From positions 1 to 5,436 of the forward strand of contig CAJXVF010000220.1 in NCBI GenBank assembly GCA_913060845.1: a stretch of DNA of 5,436 nt. Direction: 5' to 3'. The DNA is from an uncultured Alphaproteobacteria bacterium. GTDB lineage: Bacteria; Pseudomonadota; Alphaproteobacteria; Bin95. The notes beneath the pieces are model-generated. The model made no database searches, was not told the origin of the DNA, and saw only the letters and a list, made by a program, of their open reading frames with translations. How positions within the stretch are numbered: the stretch's first letter is position 1; each line of letters starts with the position of its first letter. Shown here in pieces: positions 1-5,436 of the stretch. Position numbers and translations under genes: made by a program.

Positions 1-8
1 AGAGACAG
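1..8. other. Probable Nextera mosaic-end remnant (adapter, not genomic)
   Basis: The window opens with AGAGACAG, which is exactly the last eight bases of the Tn5/Nextera mosaic end (AGATGTGTATAAGAGACAG) in the orientation expected at the left side of a tagmented insert. Eight bases alone are weak evidence, but the match lies at the very terminus and the other end of the window carries the full adapter, so a leftover adapter is the best explanation. Genomic sequence probably starts at about position 9. Confidence 0.75.
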
Positions 9-115
9 ATCTATATGGCAGACCGGAACTGGCCCGGCCCACCAACAACAAAATCATCAGCCTTGCCGACGTTCAGAAGCCAAAGCCGAAGCTGGAAATC
101 TCCACAGCGTCTTAA
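9..115 (+). CDS. C-terminal end of an unidentified protein (5' truncated)
   Basis: An open frame enters from the left edge (first complete genomic codon at 11) and ends at TAA 113-115. It encodes about 34 residues that begin LYGRPELARPTNN and end in a Lys/Pro-rich tail (KPKPKLEISTAS). Support for a real gene: third codon positions are mostly G or C like the neighbours, the frame is open to the edge, and its stop fits tail-to-tail against the stop of the minus-strand crotonase gene (4-base overlap, 112-115). The tail looks like a short, charged, probably flexible C-terminus. I do not recognise a family from so little sequence. An ATG at 15 lies in another frame and is not this gene's start. 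The start and most of the gene lie outside the window. Confidence 0.5.
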
Positions 116-834
116 GCGCCCTTCCGGAAATCAGCGATTCTCTGCTTGATCCCTGGCCGCATGACGGACCGGGCGAGTGCGGCCATATCTGCGTCGCGGG
201 TATCAATCGCTGTCGCTTCCGCCAGTGCCGTAACGGTTTCAGCATCCAGCGTTTGCATTTTCTCCGTGAACACTGATATCTCGGCAGGCCAGTCATCAGC
301 CGCTGAAACACCATCGATCAATCCAATCTCAAGCGCCTCTGCAGCCTTGATAGGGCGGGATTCCGTTTGGATCGCCCGGGCGCGCCCAGCGCCGATCCGC
401 CGTGCAAGACGGCGCGTTCCCAGGATGACACCGAAGCGCGGTCCCGGCATGAAAAAACTGGTTTCTGGCGTCGCGATCACCCGCATAGCGGCAGATGCTA
501 GATCAGCACCAGCCCCAACGGCCCGGCCTTGCACCAGGGCCAGAACAGGCACTGGGCAATAGTGAACCGCCTGCAGCATTGCCTCCACTTCGACAAAGCG
601 CAGCACAAGATCCCCGTCCGTTAGCGCCTCAAAGTCGCCGAAATCGAACCCCGCGGAGAAATGTTTGCCATCAGCGCGGATGATCACAATGCGGGCACCA
701 TTCGCGGGTGCCGCTTCAACCGCTTCTAACACGCCACGTGCCATTTCAGCGGAAAGCGCGTTGGCTTTTTCTGGCCTCGCCAAGGTAATCGTGCAAACGC
801 CGTCAGTCTGTTCGACCCGAACGGGACTGGTCAT
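112..834 (-). CDS. Enoyl-CoA hydratase/isomerase (crotonase) family protein with atypical active site
   Basis: Crotonase-superfamily protein, 240 aa from the preferred start, a little shorter than the usual ~255-260. Members act on acyl-CoA thioesters in the cytoplasm, using two backbone NH groups as an oxyanion hole. Visible landmarks: the first oxyanion-hole segment HFSAGFDFGDF (residues 58-68), the second in VQGRAVGAGADLA (101-113), and the FGVILGTRRLARRIG stretch (134-148) that matches the family's GT-x-RL region. Aligned by eye without gaps to rat mitochondrial hydratase, Glu144 is replaced by Asp111 and Glu164 by Gly131. Both hydratase acid/base residues are thus changed, and hydration of a 2-enoyl-CoA is doubtful; an isomerase, hydrolase or other crotonase reaction is possible. 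The ATG at 834 is preferred because GGAG lies 9 nt upstream; an in-frame ATG at 849 (245 aa) overlaps that GGAG and has no ribosome site of its own. The gene diverges from the dipeptidase gene and converges on the truncated gene at the left edge. Confidence 0.88.
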   Translation of the reverse strand: MTSPVRVEQTDGVCTITLARPEKANALSAEMARGVLEAVEAAPANGARIVIIRADGKHFSAGFDFGDFEALTDGDLVLRFVEVEAMLQAVHYCPVPVLALVQGRAVGAGADLASAAMRVIATPETSFFMPGPRFGVILGTRRLARRIGAGRARAIQTESRPIKAAEALEIGLIDGVSAADDWPAEISVFTEKMQTLDAETVTALAEATAIDTRDADMAALARSVMRPGIKQRIADFRKGA

Positions 835-920
835 CGCTTTATGCTCCATCGAAAAGAATCTGTGTGCCTAGAATGTGCCGAAGCTTGACCAAAGGCGCCA
901 GCCCGTCGTACCGCCAAGCC
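835..920. promoter_or_regulatory. Divergent intergenic spacer, presumed to hold two promoters
   Basis: This 86-base spacer lies between divergently transcribed genes (crotonase leftward, dipeptidase rightward), so promoters for both are expected here or just inside the genes. A TTGACC at 885-890 on the plus strand resembles a -35 box, but the bases about 17 nt downstream give only a poor -10. On the minus strand TTGGTC and CATTCT are too close together to form a standard pair. No convincing operator palindrome is seen. The role is inferred from gene orientation only. Confidence 0.3.
844..847 (-). promoter_or_regulatory. Shine-Dalgarno site that decides the crotonase start
   Basis: Read on the minus strand, GGAG (847-844) lies 9 nt before the ATG at 834-832. 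The upstream in-frame ATG at 849-847 overlaps this motif and is preceded only by an AT/pyrimidine-rich stretch, so the downstream ATG is the better start. Confidence 0.55.
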
Positions 921-1466
921 ATGCTGATAGAGATTACCCCAGAGACGTTCGACGTCGAGCTAGAGATCGCTTACGCGACGGCAGACAATTTTACGGGCCA
1001 GCAGATTTATCGCCGCCCCCGCGCCCTCCTCCATCCAGATGCCGCAAAGAAACTGCAAGCCGCCATCATCCTTGCCCGTCGATTGGGCTATCGGTTCAGG
1101 GTGTATGACGCGTTCCGGCCGCTTGAAGCGCAATGGGCCCTATGGCGAGCTGTTCCAGGCTCTCCCTACGTTGCGGACCCCCGCCGGGGCGGGCCACATA
1201 CCAGGGGAGTCGCTGTAGATTTAACGCTGCTTGATCGCGCGGGCCAACCACTGGATATGGGCGGACCATTCGATGAGCTTGCAGAAAACGCTTGGCACGA
1301 AGCCGATGTGCCAGAAGCAGCACAGCGCAATCGTCACCTTCTACTTGGCTTGATGACCGCAGCGGGCTGGGACTGTTACCTAAAAGAGTGGTGGCACTAT
1401 CAACTTTTTAATCCACGCGAATACCCAGTGCTGAGCAATGCCGACGCTAACGCGGATATGATGTAA
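921..1466 (+). CDS. D-alanyl-D-alanine dipeptidase (VanX/DdpX, peptidase family M15D)
   Basis: Zinc dipeptidase that splits D-Ala-D-Ala, 181 aa from the chosen start (E. coli DdpX is about 193, VanX about 202). The family signature is complete: N-terminal IAYATADNFTGQQIY (16-30), VYDAFRP with Arg66 (equivalent to VanX Arg71), GPHTRGVAVD with zinc ligands His93 and Asp100 (7 apart, as in VanX 116/123), and KEWWHY with catalytic Glu156 and zinc ligand His159 (3 apart, as in VanX 181/184). It is therefore likely active. The ATG at 921 is preferred because the family homology begins there; a GTG at 864 and an ATG at 873 are in frame but would add non-conserved residues. No good Shine-Dalgarno precedes 921. 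There is no vanH, vanA or vanS/vanR nearby and no signal peptide, so cytoplasmic turnover or recycling of D-Ala-D-Ala is more likely than glycopeptide resistance. It is the only complete plus-strand gene, and its stop lies 3 nt from the opposing gene's stop. Confidence 0.93.
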   Translation: MLIEITPETFDVELEIAYATADNFTGQQIYRRPRALLHPDAAKKLQAAIILARRLGYRFRVYDAFRPLEAQWALWRAVPGSPYVADPRRGGPHTRGVAVDLTLLDRAGQPLDMGGPFDELAENAWHEADVPEAAQRNRHLLLGLMTAAGWDCYLKEWWHYQLFNPREYPVLSNADANADMM

Positions 1467-1469
1467 GCC

Positions 1470-1946
1470 CTACTCGAACGTCACCTGATGAGCGAAGCTC
1501 TGACCGTCAGAAATTGTGATCTGTTTGAACCCAAGTAGCACTGCCATATCAAAGAATGTGTAGGTGCTCTCGGCCTCCAGCTCTGTGAAAATCGGCGTGG
1601 CGCGGGCTTGGGCTGTCATAGCCGCGAGCAGCGCGCGGGCGCGGTAGATGGTGTCGATATAACCATCCTGTAACGCGACGATCACAGGCTTTTCGGATTC
1701 CGCACTCTTGGCATAAAGCACATGGGTTGGCGGGTAAGGTGCGCGCAGCTGGGCGGTCGTAATTCCTGTAACAAAACCTAATCGCCGATCACGATTGGCT
1801 TCGGGCAGCGGCGTGGCGCGTGGATAGTAGACCTCTGTGGATTGCGGCTGCGGATAGTAATATCCAGCGTGGCGATCATCAGCAAATGCTGGCCCCGCCA
1901 GACTCACCAAAGCGCCGAGCACGGCTGCTATTGCGATACGGATCAT
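1470..1946 (-). CDS. Small exported protein of unknown function, coupled to the acyl-CoA synthetase gene
   Basis: 158 aa. Residues 1-22 form a clear Sec signal peptide: Arg3, a hydrophobic core of Ile/Ala/Val/Leu, then GPAFA with likely cleavage before Asp23. The mature part (~136 aa) starts with a Tyr/Pro-rich segment (HAGYYYPQP, then TEVYYPRA), followed by GFVTGITTAQL, a short Lys/Glu-rich segment, VIVALQDGYIDTIYRARALLAAM and a C-terminal FFDMAVLLGFKQITISDGQSFAH. It has no cysteines and no further membrane segment, so it should be a soluble periplasmic or secreted protein. From memory, similar proteins in alphaproteobacteria are sometimes labelled molybdopterin-guanine dinucleotide biosynthesis protein A; I see no MobA nucleotide-binding signature, and an exported protein would not fit that job. 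Its ATG (1946-1944) overlaps the synthetase TGA as ATGA, indicating translational coupling as the last gene of the operon. The function is unknown. Confidence 0.85.
   Translation of the reverse strand: MIRIAIAAVLGALVSLAGPAFADDRHAGYYYPQPQSTEVYYPRATPLPEANRDRRLGFVTGITTAQLRAPYPPTHVLYAKSAESEKPVIVALQDGYIDTIYRARALLAAMTAQARATPIFTELEAESTYTFFDMAVLLGFKQITISDGQSFAHQVTFE
1943..1946 (-). promoter_or_regulatory. ATGA stop/start overlap coupling two genes
   Basis: On the minus strand A1946-T-G-A1943 contains both the start ATG of the small exported protein and the stop TGA of the acyl-CoA synthetase. Such 4-base overlaps typically permit termination-reinitiation, so both proteins are probably made from one transcript. 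Confidence 0.7.
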
Positions 1947-3466
1947 GTGGCCGCTTCCTTGAGTAATTGATCTCTCAACACACGCTTTAGCACTTTGCCA
2001 GAAGGATTGCGCGGCAAGGCATCTTTAAGCACAAGTCGTTTTGGCACTTTAAAGCCTGCCAGTTGACGCCGACAATGCGCTTGAAGCGCTTCAAGCGTCA
2101 CCGTCTCGCCGGGGCGGGCTGCAACCACCGCAATAGGAACTTCGCCCCATTGCGGGTCTGGAACACCGATCACGGCGGCTTCCAGCACTTCGGGCATATC
2201 GTAGATCACCCGTTCAACCTCACTTGATGCGATGTTCTCGCCGCCAGACACAATCATGTCTTTCATGCGATCTGTTAGAAACAGGAAGCCGTCCTCATCA
2301 ACATGGCCGACATCGCCGGTGCGCAGCCATCCGCCCTGATGGAATGCAGCCGCTGTCTTCGTCTCGTCGCTCCAGTAACCAGCCGTGATCTTAGGGCCGC
2401 GTAGGCAGATTTCTGCATCCACACCAGCGTGAACGGGTTTGCCTGCATCATCCAGGATCGCGAGTTCGAGATGTGGGATTGGGCGCCCGACGGAACCGAT
2501 CTTCTCGATCTCCCGGCCAGGCTCCATGAATGTATCGCCACCATTGCTTTCCGTCAGGCCATAAGCATCGATATAGCGGGCGTTGGGAAATGCTTTGGCG
2601 AAGGCATGAATACGCGCTTCAGGTGTGCGCTCACCCCCGCCGATCACCCACCGTAAGCTGGCAGCATCGGCCCAACGCTCCGGCGGCAAAGCTAAGATCA
2701 TGTTGGTCATTGTCGGCGCAAACCATGCACCGTTCAGATCATTATCCCGAATGACGCGCAGTGCTGCTTCGGGATCAAATTCCCGCTCCAGTGCCATTAG
2801 TCCGCCGAGCGCGAAGATCGACAGCCCCGGCAAATCCAGCCCACCAACATGATAAAGCGGGCCGACTGTCAGGAGCCGGGTATCAGCAGACAAACCAAGC
2901 GCCGCGACCTGCCCCATATGCTTCCAGTAAAATTGTCGGTAGGCATGCATGACACCCTTAGGGCGGCTGGTCGTGCCAGAAGTGTACATAAGGCGCATGA
3001 GATCGCCCTCAGCCCGTGGTACTGGCTTTTCAGGCACTTGGGCGTCCCCGGTAATGTTCCGAATATCCAGTTGTGCCGCGTCATCTAGGATCGCGACGCG
3101 CGGGACGGCCTCCCGCTCAAGCTGGATCGCCTCACCACTATATTCTGCATCCGCCACCAGCAGCTTGGCACCGGAGTCCGTCAAAATATATGCGATTTCA
3201 CTTGTGGCTAGGCGGTAATTCATGGGCAGCAGCACAGCACCCCGATGGCTTGCGCCAAACACAAGGTCCAGGAAAGCAGGGCTGTTTTTCATCCAGAGCG
3301 CAACCGTATCCCCAGGGCGCACCCCCTGCCCTTCAAGCCACGCAGCGGCTGCACGAGCACGGGCGAACATCGCACCATATGTGATCGTCTCACCCGCAAA
3401 CACCATTGCTGGACGATCCGAAGTTGCGCGGGCATGAAAGCCCAGAAAATCTGTCAGATTGGCCAT
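1943..3466 (-). CDS. AMP-forming acyl-CoA synthetase (ANL superfamily)
   Basis: 507 aa, full length for the family. It activates a carboxylic acid with ATP to an acyl-adenylate and then transfers the acyl group to CoA, in the cytoplasm. ANL core motifs appear in order: phosphate loop YTSGTTSRPKGV (161-172; the usual Gly after TT is Ser), GPLYHVGG (202-209), GGGERTP (276-282), YGLTES (302-307), GWLRTGDVG (379-387), DRMKDMIVSGGENI hinge (399-412) and the C-terminal NPSGKVLK with the adenylation lysine Lys491. All key residues are present, so it should be active. The chain-length or ring preference of the acid cannot be read from these motifs. The ATG at 3466 follows the CoA-transferase stop by 20 nt and has only a G-run (3480-3476) as a weak ribosome site; the stop overlaps the next gene's start by 4 nt (ATGA). 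The order CoA-transferase then CoA-ligase recalls caiB-caiC of the carnitine operon, but that is an analogy of gene types, not an assignment. Confidence 0.95.
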   Translation of the reverse strand: MANLTDFLGFHARATSDRPAMVFAGETITYGAMFARARAAAAWLEGQGVRPGDTVALWMKNSPAFLDLVFGASHRGAVLLPMNYRLATSEIAYILTDSGAKLLVADAEYSGEAIQLEREAVPRVAILDDAAQLDIRNITGDAQVPEKPVPRAEGDLMRLMYTSGTTSRPKGVMHAYRQFYWKHMGQVAALGLSADTRLLTVGPLYHVGGLDLPGLSIFALGGLMALEREFDPEAALRVIRDNDLNGAWFAPTMTNMILALPPERWADAASLRWVIGGGERTPEARIHAFAKAFPNARYIDAYGLTESNGGDTFMEPGREIEKIGSVGRPIPHLELAILDDAGKPVHAGVDAEICLRGPKITAGYWSDETKTAAAFHQGGWLRTGDVGHVDEDGFLFLTDRMKDMIVSGGENIASSEVERVIYDMPEVLEAAVIGVPDPQWGEVPIAVVAARPGETVTLEALQAHCRRQLAGFKVPKRLVLKDALPRNPSGKVLKRVLRDQLLKEAAT

Positions 3467-3486
3467 GCGTGCATGCCCCCAAGCAA

Positions 3487-4674
3487 TTAGACGGCGCCTG
3501 CCGCGATCAACGCATCGATTGCGGCATCGTCCAGCCCTAGCATACCGCCGAAAACCTCTCGATTGTGTTGACCTTTTGCAGGTGGCGCAGTGCCTGGGTC
3601 ACCCGGCGTGCCAGTAAGTTTGAACGGCAATCCAACGAGCGGAACCATATCGCCTTCAGGTGTCGGACAATCGACCACCATATTGTTTGCGCGGACCTGG
3701 GGATCATTCAGCACCTTATCAATCGTATTGATCGGGGCCGTCGCGACGCCGATGTCTTCCAGAATGATGATCCATTCATCGACATTGCGGGTCGCCAAGC
3801 GAAGTTCGATCTTGCTGCGGAGCGCGTCGCGGTTGTCACATCTAAGCGCATTCGTCTTAAAGCGCGGATCATCTGCCAATTCTGGCGCTCCGAGCGCAGC
3901 GCAGGTTTTGAGCCACATCGCTTGGGTCGGCGCGCCCAGCATCAGCTCACCATCCTTCGCGCGATAAGCGTCATAGGGTGCCAACGTGCTGTACCCGGCC
4001 CCTTCCCGCTGATCCACATGGCCTGCCACCAAATATGACGCCGCATGGAAGCCCAGCAGCGTCACAGCAGATTCCAGCAGCGAGACATTGACCCGCTGGC
4101 CTCGAGCCTTGCCCCTCTCCCTGGCCATCAAGGCAGTCATGCAGCCGCTATAGGCCAGCATTCCGGTGGAGAGGTCGACTGTCGTGACGCCGGGCCTGAC
4201 AGGCGGACGCCCCGGTTCTCCGGTTAGAGAAGTAATACCAGCGTAAGCTGCCACCATCGTGTCGTAGCCGGGTTTGTTGGCCAATTCGCCTTCTGCGCCA
4301 TAGCCTGAAATGGATACATAGATCAGGTCCGGATTCAGGGCGTGAATGCGCTCCCAGCCAACACCCAGCTTCTCTGCGACATTGGGCAGGAAGCTTTGGA
4401 TCAGAACGTCGGCTTTGGCGATCAATTGATCCAGCAGGGCACGCGCGGCTGCGTGCTTCAGGTTTAGTGTCACATCCCGCTTGCCGCGATTGACCGACAG
4501 GAAATTCGTGCTCTCGCCTTCCCTCAGAACCATTGGGAAGCCGCGATTCATATCCCCTTCCGGTGATTCCACCTTGACCACATCCGCGCCATTTTCAGCC
4601 AGCATCTGGCCACAGAACGGCCCCGCCAATACGCGACTTAAATCAACGACAAACAATCCATCCAGCGCGCCCAT
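3487..4674 (-). CDS. Class III CoA-transferase (CaiB/BaiF family)
   Basis: 395 aa, normal for the family. It moves CoA from a donor acyl-CoA to an acceptor carboxylate through an aspartyl intermediate; members form interlocked dimers. Visible signature: N-terminal VVDLSRVLAGPFCGQMLAENGA (9-30) and VVKVESPEGD (32-41), FLSVNRGKRD (58-67), GYGAEG and PGYDTMVAAYAG (136-146), then VTTVDLSTGMLAYSG (163-177), where Asp167 matches the catalytic aspartate of formyl-CoA transferase. GQRVNVSLLESAV (192-204) follows as expected. The ATG at 4674 is chosen because family homology begins immediately after it. The frame is open back to 4800, but that extension would overlap the transporter gene by over 100 nt and encodes unrelated Arg/Trp/Ser-rich sequence. 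The start lies 13 nt after the transporter stop; AGGG overlapping that stop (4689-4686, 11 nt spacing) could be the ribosome site. The donor and acceptor acids are not predictable here. Confidence 0.93.
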   Translation of the reverse strand: MGALDGLFVVDLSRVLAGPFCGQMLAENGADVVKVESPEGDMNRGFPMVLREGESTNFLSVNRGKRDVTLNLKHAAARALLDQLIAKADVLIQSFLPNVAEKLGVGWERIHALNPDLIYVSISGYGAEGELANKPGYDTMVAAYAGITSLTGEPGRPPVRPGVTTVDLSTGMLAYSGCMTALMARERGKARGQRVNVSLLESAVTLLGFHAASYLVAGHVDQREGAGYSTLAPYDAYRAKDGELMLGAPTQAMWLKTCAALGAPELADDPRFKTNALRCDNRDALRSKIELRLATRNVDEWIIILEDIGVATAPINTIDKVLNDPQVRANNMVVDCPTPEGDMVPLVGLPFKLTGTPGDPGTAPPAKGQHNREVFGGMLGLDDAAIDALIAAGAV

Positions 4675-4687
4675 TAGCCTATCATCC

Positions 4688-5388
4688 CTATTTATCCCCG
4701 AATTTACCCAGTACAAAAGCTGGCACAATGGCGATTGTGAACACCACCGCCAAGGCCAGGAAGCAATCCTGGAACGCGAAAGCCAGCGCCTGGGCATCAA
4801 TCATCTGCATCACATAATTATTTGCGATGGCCGTGGTGCCCTCTTCCCCAAGGCCAGCGCTGCTTAGTCTTTCATCCAATTGCAGCATCAGCTCCCGCGT
4901 CGCGCCGTTAGATGGCGTCTGGGATCGCATCATTTCCTCACTGTGGGATGAATGCCGCATTTGTAGCAGCACTACGATCAAGTTGGTGCCGCTAGCCCCA
5001 CCAAGCTGGCGGATGAAATTCATATTGCCAGACCCGCGCGCCAGCTCATCCGGCTTCAATGCCTTGAAGGCCGCAGCGGACAGGGATGGCAGGATGAAGG
5101 CCAGGCCGAATCGACTAAGCGCCGCGAATCCAGCAAACGTCCAGAACGAGACGTGGGCATCGCCGGTGCTCATCGCCGCAACACCTGCTGCGAAGAACGC
5201 GAGCCCGATCGCCACCATGATATGTCCGGGCGCTTTGTCGGAAAGTCGCCCGGTAATTGGCAGCACAGCAACGAGCAATAGCCCCGCAGGCATTAACAAC
5301 ATCCCGGCGCGGGTTGCGGTATAGCCCTGAACATCCTGCACAAACACTGGGATCACATAACTGGATGCGAAATTACCCGCACCAAATA
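4688..5388 (-). CDS. DHA2-family MFS transporter (14-TMS type), N-terminal part missing
   Basis: C-terminal ~232 residues of an inner-membrane proton-linked transporter of the EmrB/DHA2 kind (whole proteins are about 500 aa). The reading frame runs unbroken from the adapter junction at 5388; the first visible residues are FGAGNFASSYVIPVFVQ, and a GTG at 5356 is an internal valine codon, not a start. Landmarks: VQDVQGYTATRAGMLLMPAG, the motif-A-like GRLSDK on a cytoplasmic loop, a helix through ILPSLSAAAF, and NFIRQLGGASGT, which resembles the NFIR segment of EmrB-type exporters. A hydrophilic loop of about 60 residues then precedes the last membrane helix (CFLALAVVFTIAIVPAFVLG). About six membrane segments are visible. 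The family mostly exports drugs or organic compounds. Being first in the cluster with CoA-activating enzymes, it might move the same organic acid or a toxic intermediate, but substrate and direction are unknown. The start and promoter lie outside the insert. Confidence 0.9.
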
Positions 5389-5436
5389 CTGTCTCTTATA
5401 CACATCTCCGAGCCCACGAGACCTCTCTACATCTCG
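5389..5436. other. Nextera/Illumina i7-side adapter with index (artificial sequence)
   Basis: From 5389 the sequence is CTGTCTCTTATACACATCT (reverse-complement Tn5 mosaic end, 5389-5407), then CCGAGCCCACGAGAC (i7-side linker, 5408-5422), then CTCTCTAC (5423-5430, which I recall as the Nextera i7 index N707), then ATCTCG (5431-5436, the start of the P7 sequence). All four blocks are in the exact order of adapter read-through. This is library-construction sequence and must not be annotated as biology; the transporter frame ends at this junction for that reason. The first base or two could also coincide with genomic bases. Confidence 0.98.

Noticed and set aside
146..562. Plus-strand open frame of 138 codons
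   Set aside because: Antisense to the crotonase gene, low-complexity Ala/Ser/Arg composition and no start signal.
885..913. Plus-strand promoter with -35 TTGACC for the dipeptidase
   Set aside because: The matching -10 is poor, so it is mentioned only as a possibility within the intergenic spacer.
921..1466. Dipeptidase read as a vancomycin-resistance gene (vanX)
   Set aside because: No vanH, vanA or vanS/R genes accompany it in the window, and similar dipeptidases are ordinary chromosomal genes in Gram-negative bacteria.
1470..1946. Naming the small exported protein as molybdopterin-guanine dinucleotide biosynthesis protein A
   Set aside because: It has a signal peptide and no visible MobA nucleotide-binding motif; the label, if found in databases, looks like a propagated misannotation.
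3565..4038. Plus-strand open frame of 157 codons, and an overlapping one at 3590-3967
   Set aside because: Both are antisense to the well-supported CoA-transferase and have no recognisable domain; they are products of GC-rich codon structure.
4675..4800. Upstream extension of the CoA-transferase frame to 4800 (42 extra residues)
   Set aside because: The extra residues are Arg/Trp/Ser-rich, unlike any CaiB N-terminus, and would overlap the transporter coding sequence by over 100 nt; family homology starts at the ATG at 4674.
4827..5324. Plus-strand open frame of 165 codons
   Set aside because: It lies wholly antisense to the transporter gene, is rich in Ser/Ala/Pro/Arg as expected of a shadow frame, and shows no motif.
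5389..5407. Mosaic-end sequence taken as a natural Tn5 or IS50 end
   Set aside because: It is followed directly by Illumina linker, index and P7 bases, which do not occur in natural transposons.

Overview
The window is a fragment of about 5.38 kb of bacterial DNA with Illumina Nextera adapter sequence left on both ends. The last 48 bases are a complete Nextera read-through (mosaic end, i7-side linker, an 8-base index and the start of P7). The first 8 bases match the inner end of the same mosaic end. The genomic insert is therefore about positions 9-5388, and the genes at both ends are cut by the fragment boundary. The moderately high GC, G/C-rich third codon positions, tight gene packing and gene content (CaiB-type CoA-transferase, acyl-CoA synthetase, crotonase, DHA2 exporter, VanX-type dipeptidase) suggest an alphaproteobacterium, perhaps a sphingomonad relative. 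That is an inference from style and content; there is no rRNA or other taxonomic marker.

Layout from left to right: (1) the last ~34 codons of an unrecognised plus-strand gene (to 115); (2) a minus-strand crotonase-superfamily protein (112-834) whose stop shares a TTAA with the stop of the first gene; (3) an 86-base divergent spacer; (4) a plus-strand D-alanyl-D-alanine dipeptidase of the VanX/DdpX family (921-1466) with all zinc and catalytic residues present; (5) three bases later, facing it, a minus-strand cluster that reads from the right edge: a DHA2-type MFS transporter (5388-4688, N-terminal half missing), a class III CoA-transferase (4674-3487), an ANL-family acyl-CoA synthetase (3466-1943) and a small exported protein of unknown function (1946-1470). 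Junctions in this cluster are 13 nt, 20 nt and a 4-nt ATGA overlap, so it reads as one operon.

The CoA-transferase and the synthetase are two alternative ways of loading an organic acid onto CoA, and the nearby crotonase could act on the resulting acyl-CoA. With the MFS transporter, this suggests uptake, export or catabolism of some carboxylic acid, but the substrate cannot be read from the sequence. The crotonase lacks both glutamates used for classical enoyl-CoA hydration, so it may have a different chemistry. I see no mobile element, CRISPR array, tRNA or rRNA, no convincing terminator, and no clear sign of a wholly new system. The least explained item is the exported small protein coupled to the synthetase.
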